64,000 bases of DNA from NCBI RefSeq assembly GCF_027105095.1, contig NZ_CP114278.1:1674001-1738000 (forward strand). Direction: 5' to 3'. Numbering within the stretch: the first letter of the stretch is position 1; every line of letters begins with the position of its first letter. The translations under genes were made by a program, and so were the position numbers. The notes beneath the pieces were generated by a model that saw only the letters and a program-made list of their open reading frames with translations, ran no database searches and was not told where the DNA came from. Below, in pieces: positions 58,751 to 64,000 of the stretch. This DNA comes from Brevundimonas vesicularis. GTDB taxonomy: Bacteria; Pseudomonadota; Alphaproteobacteria; Caulobacterales; Caulobacteraceae.

Positions 58751-59896
58751 GTGGCGTTTCGCGACGGCCCTTTTGAAAATATCAAGGTGCCGCTGGCGTG
58801 GACCGCCGCGGTCGTCGTCGTCGTGGCTGTCATCGGCGCGGTCGTCCTGTTGCTGGGCGATCGGACCACGTCCGAGGGCGGCTCGACCATGGGCGCGGCG
58901 CGCGGCGGTTTCGAAGCGGCGGCCGGGCCGGTCGGCGGGGTCTTCGCCGCGCCAGTGCGATGGGCCGGAGCCGCACGCGACTATGTCGGCGGCTATTTCT
59001 TCGCGATCGGCGAGAACCGCCGTCTGAAGGCCGAGATCGCCGAACTGCGCGGCTGGCGCGACGAGGCGATTGCCCAAAAGAACATCAACGGCCGCTATGA
59101 GGCCCTGCTGGGTCTGCGCACCGAGCCGCCGGTGCCGATGGCCACCGGACGGGCGATTTCGGAATCGCGCGGTCCCTTCTCCAATGCCAAGCTGATCGAC
59201 GTCGGTTCGGCCAAGGGCGTGCGGATCGGCAATCCGGTCGTGACGGAACATGGACTGGTCGGTCGGGTGACGGGCGTGACGGGCGGCGTCAGCCGTGTCG
59301 TGCTGCTGACGGATGTGGCGTCGCGCACCCCTGTAATGATCGAGCGCACCGATGCGCGCGCCATGCTGACCGGAGACGGCGGCGACAGCCCGCGTCTGGA
59401 GTTCATTCGCGGATCCGGTTCGATCAAAGCGGGTGACCGAATTCTGAGTTCAGGGGACGGCGGCGGGCTGCCTCGCGGACTGCCGGTCGGTGTGGCCGCC
59501 AAGGGCGTGGACGGCGCCTGGCGGGTCAAACTGTTCAGCGATCACGGCGCGATCGATTATGTCCGCGTGCTGCTGTTCCAGAGCTTTGGACAGTTGGTCA
59601 GTCCGAATGCCCTGAACGCGCCGCCGCTCGCAGGCCTGGCGACGGCGCCGGAGCCGAGCGCGGCCGAGGTTGGAGCGATCCGTGACGCCGCCGCTCGTCG
59701 TGCGGCGGCGCAGCAGGCCCAGGCCGAACGCGCGCGTGCTGCGGCGGCGACGCCAGCGCCAACGCCTGCGCCCGCCGCTGCGCCGACTGCGGCCCGTCCG
59801 GCCGTGACGTCTCCGAGGCGTGCGGCTTCGACCCCGTCGCCTGCGCCGGTTGCGCCAAGCCCTGCGCCGACACCCGCCCCGGGAGGCGCCGCGTGA
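58751..59896 (+). CDS. mreC: Rod shape-determining protein MreC
   Basis: A 381-residue bitopic periplasmic protein: transmembrane helix near 18-37, coiled coil, the conserved beta domain (VTEHGLVGRVTGVTGGVSRVVLL, FIRGSGSIKAGDRILSSGDGG), then a long Ala/Pro-rich tail beyond residue 300 that is absent from E. coli-like MreC. Starts at GTG 58751; ends in a GTGA overlap with mreD. Confidence 0.94.
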   Translation: MAFRDGPFENIKVPLAWTAAVVVVVAVIGAVVLLLGDRTTSEGGSTMGAARGGFEAAAGPVGGVFAAPVRWAGAARDYVGGYFFAIGENRRLKAEIAELRGWRDEAIAQKNINGRYEALLGLRTEPPVPMATGRAISESRGPFSNAKLIDVGSAKGVRIGNPVVTEHGLVGRVTGVTGGVSRVVLLTDVASRTPVMIERTDARAMLTGDGGDSPRLEFIRGSGSIKAGDRILSSGDGGGLPRGLPVGVAAKGVDGAWRVKLFSDHGAIDYVRVLLFQSFGQLVSPNALNAPPLAGLATAPEPSAAEVGAIRDAAARRAAAQQAQAERARAAAATPAPTPAPAAAPTAARPAVTSPRRAASTPSPAPVAPSPAPTPAPGGAA

Positions 59897-60411
59897 GACG
59901 GCCCGTCGCGGTTCGCGTTGTCGGACCTCTTCAGTGGATCGTCTATCCGGCCCTGCTCGTCCTCGCCGCGACGGTCATTCTGGGAACGCCGCTGCAACTG
60001 TTCGGTCTGCATCTGCCCGAGCCGGTCATTCCGATGATCCTGGCTTTCGCCTGGCCCTTGATCCGGCCGTCGATGCTGGCGCCCGCAGTGTTGTTTTTGA
60101 TCGGCCTGTTCCTGGACCTGTTCTGGAATACGCCGCTGGGTCTGTGGGCGCTGTGCCTGATGGGCGTCTATGGAACGGTGCTGCTGTCGCGCAATCTGCT
60201 GGCGGGGCATGAGGGGCTGATCCGGTTCAGCGCCTATGCCGCCTGCACGCTGGGCGCCTTTTTTCTGGCCTATCTGGTGGTGACGATGCGGGCGGCGAAC
60301 GCGCCGGCGATCCTGCCGCTGGTCGGACAGGTCGTGCCGACGCTGCTGCTGTTTCCGATCGCCAACTGGATGCTTGAGCGATTCGACGACGGAGATATTC
60401 GGTTCCGATGA
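59893..60411 (+). CDS. mreD: Rod shape-determining protein MreD
   Basis: A 172-residue integral membrane protein with about five helices (LLVLAATVILGTPLQLFGLHLPEP; LFLIGLFLDLFWNTPLGLWAL). Starts at GTG 59893 overlapping the mreC stop (GTGA) and ends overlapping mrdA (ATGA). Confidence 0.9.
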   Translation: MRRPVAVRVVGPLQWIVYPALLVLAATVILGTPLQLFGLHLPEPVIPMILAFAWPLIRPSMLAPAVLFLIGLFLDLFWNTPLGLWALCLMGVYGTVLLSRNLLAGHEGLIRFSAYAACTLGAFFLAYLVVTMRAANAPAILPLVGQVVPTLLLFPIANWMLERFDDGDIRFR

Positions 60412-62438
60412 GCGGCGAGCCCTCCATCTTCTTTGCCGATGTGAATGAGCGTCAGGGGTCCTTCCTGCGGCGCACCTTCGTGCTGGGCGGGGCGACGGCT
60501 CTGGGGATCACCGCGCTGATCGGACGGCTGGGCCAGCTGCAGGTCGTGCAGGCTCAGGAATATGCGACCCTGTCGTCGCAGAACCAGTTCAACTTCCGCA
60601 TGGTCCCGCCGCCGCGGGGCCTGATCAAGGACCGCAACGGCGTCGTCATCGCAGGCAATCGCCCCAGTTTCCGGGTGCTGGTGGTGCGCGACGAAACCAA
60701 GGATCTGGACCAGACGCTGGATCTTCTGGGACGGGTGCTGCCCGACACGCTGGAGCGGCGGCGCGCCATCATCCGTGACGTCAATGCGGCGTCCAAGTTC
60801 AACCCGGTGCCGGTCAAGAGCGACCTGACCTGGGAGGAATTCGCCAAGGTCAATCAGTACGCCAACGAACTGCCCGGCGTGATGGTCGATATGAACGAGG
60901 CGCGCTACTATCCGTTCGGCGGAGCGTTCGCCCACGTCATCGGCTATGTGGCTAAGGTGTCGGACCGCGACGTCAAGGCGATCCGTGACAAGGGCGAGCA
61001 GCCGCCGGCCCTGCTGTTCAACCCCAGCTTCCGCATCGGCCGCCAAGGGGTGGAAAAGGCGCTGGACGCGTCGCTGCGCGGCGAGCCGGGCGGCAACCGC
61101 GTCGAGGTGGATGCGCGCGGCCGCGTCGTCGCCGAGGACATCGGCGGATCGCGACCGGCCGTGCCGGGCAAGGAAGTCGTCCTGACGCTGGACGCCGACG
61201 TTCAGAACCGGGCGCTGGAGGTGTTCGGCGACGAGTCGGGCGCCTGCGTGGTCATGGACGTGCGCAACGGCGACATCCTGTGCATGGTCTCGGCGCCGTC
61301 GTTCGATCCGAACCTGTTCGTCGGCGGGGTGCCGACCAAGACCTATCGCGCGCTGGCCGACTATGAGCGCAAGCCCTTGCTGGACAAGACGCTGAACGGC
61401 ACCTTCCCGCCGGGCTCGACCTTCAAGCCGACGACGGCCCTGGCCTTGCTGGAGGCGGGTGTCGATCCGAATCAGACGGTCTTCTGCAGCGGCGCATATC
61501 GCACCGGCAACCGGGTGCAGCGATGCTGGGGGCGGCATGGCACCCAGAATATGCACGACGCGATCAAGAACTCCTGCGACGTCTATTTCTACGCAATGTG
61601 TAACCGCGCGGGCGTGGACAATATCCGCAAGGCCGGGCTGGCGCTGGGCTTCGAGCACGAGTTCGACATCGGCGTCGGCAACCAGCGCAAGGGACTGTTG
61701 CCGTCCACGGAATGGAAGGCGCGGACCTTCCCGCGCGATCCGGTCTGGCATCCCGGCGAGACGACCTCGGTCGCCATCGGGCAGGGGGCGATCACGGTCA
61801 ACGCCCTGCAGCTGGCGGTCATGACCTCGCGGCTGGCGAACGGGAAGAAGCAGCTTCAACCGCGCCTGATCAAGTCCATCGGCGGCGTCGAACAGCCCAG
61901 CGGGGCAGAGGCCCCAGACCTGCCGTTCGATCCGGCCCACGTCGAATATGTGCGCCAGGGCATGATCGCCGTGGCCAACGATCGATCCGGCACCGCCTAT
62001 CGCCAGAGCCAGTTGGGTCTGGGTGACATACAGATGGCCGGCAAGACCGGCACGGCGCAGGTCCGGAACTACGGCTCCGGCTCGCGCAAGAGCAATATCT
62101 GGGCGCTGAAGGATCACAACCTGTTCGTGGCCTTCGCGCCGGTGGATGCGCCGCGATATGCGGTCGCCGTTATCGTCGAACACGGGGGCAAGGGCGGGGC
62201 GACCGCCGGCGCGCCGCGTGCGCGCGAGGTGATGCGCACCGTGCTGCTCAAGGATCCGGATATGCGAGCCCGCATCGAACGGCCGCTGCCGCCCGAACCG
62301 ACCGGGGATGCCATCGTCGAGGACGGCGTGGTGGGCGCCGCGCCCGAGCCCGATGTCGTGGCCCCGCTACAGCCGAGCCGCCCCGCGCCGTCTGCGACCA
62401 GCGGGCCGCGTCCCTATCTGTCCGAGCCCGGCCGTTGA
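60408..62438 (+). CDS. mrdA: Penicillin-binding protein 2
   Basis: A 676-residue elongasome transpeptidase: N-terminal helix, dimerization domain (PPPRGLIKDRNGVVIAGN), transpeptidase motifs SxxK in FPPGSTFKPTTALALLEAG, SxN in KNSCDVYFY and KTG in AGKTGTAQVRN. C-terminal extension after residue 630 is acidic and Pro-rich. Starts in an ATGA overlap with mreD; its stop overlaps rodA. Confidence 0.97.
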   Translation: MSGEPSIFFADVNERQGSFLRRTFVLGGATALGITALIGRLGQLQVVQAQEYATLSSQNQFNFRMVPPPRGLIKDRNGVVIAGNRPSFRVLVVRDETKDLDQTLDLLGRVLPDTLERRRAIIRDVNAASKFNPVPVKSDLTWEEFAKVNQYANELPGVMVDMNEARYYPFGGAFAHVIGYVAKVSDRDVKAIRDKGEQPPALLFNPSFRIGRQGVEKALDASLRGEPGGNRVEVDARGRVVAEDIGGSRPAVPGKEVVLTLDADVQNRALEVFGDESGACVVMDVRNGDILCMVSAPSFDPNLFVGGVPTKTYRALADYERKPLLDKTLNGTFPPGSTFKPTTALALLEAGVDPNQTVFCSGAYRTGNRVQRCWGRHGTQNMHDAIKNSCDVYFYAMCNRAGVDNIRKAGLALGFEHEFDIGVGNQRKGLLPSTEWKARTFPRDPVWHPGETTSVAIGQGAITVNALQLAVMTSRLANGKKQLQPRLIKSIGGVEQPSGAEAPDLPFDPAHVEYVRQGMIAVANDRSGTAYRQSQLGLGDIQMAGKTGTAQVRNYGSGSRKSNIWALKDHNLFVAFAPVDAPRYAVAVIVEHGGKGGATAGAPRAREVMRTVLLKDPDMRARIERPLPPEPTGDAIVEDGVVGAAPEPDVVAPLQPSRPAPSATSGPRPYLSEPGR

Positions 62439-63589
62439 CCGCCTCTGCTCTGTCACGTCCCGGCGAGCGCGAACGCGTCTCGACCAAGCTGGGCCAGATC
62501 GACTGGCGTCTGACGGCCTTGCTGTGCGTGGTGTCCGGCACGGGCGCCCTGATGCTGTATTCGGTGGCCGGCGGATCGTGGTCGCCGTGGGCGATGAAGC
62601 ACCTGATCCGGTTCGGCATGTGTCTGGCGCTGATGCTGATGCTGTCGTTGATCAGCATCCGCTACTGGTTCGCCCTGGCCTATCCCATCTACGGGATGGC
62701 GCTGTTCATGCTGGCACTGGTGGAGACGCCGCTGGGCTATACGGCGCTAGGGGCCACGCGATGGCTGGACCTGGGCTTTACCCGCATCCAGCCGTCCGAG
62801 ATCATGAAGATCGGCGTCGTGCTGGCCTTGGCGCGCTGGTATCACGGCGCTTCGGCCAAGGAGGCGAGTTTCCATTGGAAGCTGATCTTCCCGGTCGGGA
62901 TCATCGGCTTGCCGTTCTTGCTGGTCGCGCACCAGCCGGACTTGGGGTCGGCCATGCTGATCGGTTTGACGGGAGCGGCGATCATGTTCGTCGCCGGGCT
63001 GAGCTGGCGGATCATCCTGCCGCTGATCGTCGCGGCCGCCGTGCTGGTGCCGCCCTATGTGATGTTCGGCATGCATGACTATCAGCGTCACCGGGTGCTG
63101 ACCTTCCTGAACCCCGAGGCCGACATGTCGGACAAGGGCTATCAGATCGTGCAGTCCAAGATCGCCATGGGTTCCGGCGGGCCGCTGGGGCGCGGGTTCG
63201 GCCTGGGCAGCCAGAGCCAGCTGGAGTTTCTGCCCGAACGCCAGACCGACTTCATCTTCGCCGCTTTCGCCGAGGAGTTCGGCTTCGTGGGCACCTTCAC
63301 GCTTCTGGCCTCCTATGCCGCCATCATTCTGATCTCGCTGAGGATCGCCTCGCTGTCGCACAGCCACTTTGGGCGATTGGCGGCGTCGGGCGTGACGGCG
63401 ACATTCGCGCTCTATGTGCTGATCAACGGGGCGATGGTGATGGGTCTGGCGCCGGTCGTGGGCGTGCCGATGCCGCTCTTGTCCTATGGCGGCACGGTGA
63501 TGCTGACGGTCATGATCGGCTTCGGTCTGGTGATGGCGACGCGGGTCCACCGTTACGCCGAACTTCCCAAGGGTCACGGCCTGATCTGA
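62435..63589 (+). CDS. rodA: Peptidoglycan glycosyltransferase RodA (SEDS)
   Basis: A 384-residue ten-helix SEDS glycosyltransferase, with RWLDLGFTRIQPSEIMKIG, AHQPDLGSAMLIGLTG and FLPERQTDFIFAAFAEEFGF. It pairs with PBP2 (upstream) in side-wall growth. Starts at TTG 62435 overlapping the mrdA stop (TTGA); a later start is possible. Confidence 0.95.
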   Translation: MTASALSRPGERERVSTKLGQIDWRLTALLCVVSGTGALMLYSVAGGSWSPWAMKHLIRFGMCLALMLMLSLISIRYWFALAYPIYGMALFMLALVETPLGYTALGATRWLDLGFTRIQPSEIMKIGVVLALARWYHGASAKEASFHWKLIFPVGIIGLPFLLVAHQPDLGSAMLIGLTGAAIMFVAGLSWRIILPLIVAAAVLVPPYVMFGMHDYQRHRVLTFLNPEADMSDKGYQIVQSKIAMGSGGPLGRGFGLGSQSQLEFLPERQTDFIFAAFAEEFGFVGTFTLLASYAAIILISLRIASLSHSHFGRLAASGVTATFALYVLINGAMVMGLAPVVGVPMPLLSYGGTVMLTVMIGFGLVMATRVHRYAELPKGHGLI

Positions 63590-63720
63590 CGTTACGCCAG
63601 CTAAGTGATCGGCATTCAGGTTTCGCTTTCTAAGGCGGGGATTTCCTGGATAAGGTCATTCCCAACGATGTCTCGCATCAGTTTCGACCGATCAGCGACG
63701 CACGCCATGGGAGACGAGGA

Positions 63721-64000
63721 ATGACCGATCTGGAGCAATTCCGCGCCGAGACGCGCGCCTGGCTGGAGGCGAACTGCCCGGCCGAATGTCGCGGGCCGAT
63801 GGCCGACGACGAGATGATCTGGGGCGGGCGAAACCCCACCTTCAAGACCCCGGCGCACAAGCTGTGGCTGGAGCGGATGGGCGCGCGGGGCTGGACGGCG
63901 CCGGAATGGCCGGCGGAATACGGCGGAGGCGGCCTTAGCCGCGAGGAGGCCAAGGTGCTGGCCTCCGAACTGCGCCGCATAAAGGCCCAGCCGGCCCTGG
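63721..64000 (+). CDS. Acyl-CoA dehydrogenase, 3' end outside the window
   Basis: The first 93 codons of an acyl-CoA dehydrogenase: MTDLEQFRAETRAWLEANCP, then GARGWTAPEWPAEYGGGGLSREEAK, the N-terminal helical domain of the family. GACGAGGA precedes the ATG at 63721. It is truncated at the right edge. Confidence 0.88.
   Translation, partial: MTDLEQFRAETRAWLEANCPAECRGPMADDEMIWGGRNPTFKTPAHKLWLERMGARGWTAPEWPAEYGGGGLSREEAKVLASELRRIKAQPAL

Noticed and set aside
60270..62183. Long minus-strand open frame opposite mrdA
   Set aside because: Shadow of the PBP2 gene; no domain, no ribosome binding site.

Overview
The window looks like chromosome of a high-G+C alphaproteobacterium of the Caulobacterales, most likely Brevundimonas or a close relative. 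This is inferred from the imuA-imuB-dnaE2 cassette behind a GAAC-N7-GAAC SOS box, EcfG-type (GGAAC-N17-GTT) general-stress promoters, the surE-pcm-nlpD/yajC-secDF and mreBCD-mrdA-rodA clusters, and codon use; no rRNA or full taxonomic marker is present to prove it.

Bases 1 to about 13,080 are accessory DNA. From the left they hold a partial small gene and a conserved-TM-helix MscS-type channel, each behind an EcfG-like promoter, a second MscS-type channel broken by a frameshift, a DUF892 (YciE/YciF-like) ferritin-fold protein, a gene-poor stretch, an IS3-family insertion sequence that landed in the last codons of a small exported-protein gene, a lipoprotein with a TonB-type C-terminal domain, and an integrative segment. 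That segment has an XRE regulator, DUF3768, two tyrosine recombinases, a nitrilase-fold-like protein lacking the usual catalytic Glu motif, and a MerR-like/excisionase-like regulator. It ends at the 3' end of a tRNA-Lys(CUU) gene, a typical attachment site; the far end of the island was not found in the window.

Bases 13,160 to 64,000 are mostly core genome: an amino-acid permease and Hpt protein; chorismate mutase and ferredoxin-NADP reductase; a DPP-IV type peptidase and a frameshifted amidase; SemiSWEET, SCP2 and acyl-CoA dehydrogenase; a single-polypeptide EgtB-EgtD ergothioneine enzyme; a stress cluster (KGG protein, Pro-rich microprotein, DUF883-like protein) with three EcfG-type promoters; the proteostasis set tig-clpP-clpX; PlsC-type acyltransferase, diguanylate cyclase, DEAD-box helicase; the SOS mutasome; an Ala/Lys/Pro-rich protein; prmA, an M24 peptidase and a cNMP-binding patatin; serS-surE-pcm-nlpD-like-yajC-secD-secF; an aspartate aminotransferase and VTT-family membrane protein; and the rod-shape operon mreB-mreC-mreD-mrdA-rodA, followed by the start of another acyl-CoA dehydrogenase.

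The most unusual observations are a 67-codon in-frame, AT-richer insertion inside seryl-tRNA synthetase; long GC-rich palindromic repeats flanking serS-surE, one of which appears to supply the ribosome binding site of pcm; an SOS box whose spacer contains the imuA Shine-Dalgarno; the EgtB-EgtD fusion; and the set of EcfG-type promoters. I did not find a clear multi-gene system of unknown type. The best candidate for undescribed function is the nitrilase-like protein of the tRNA-Lys island.
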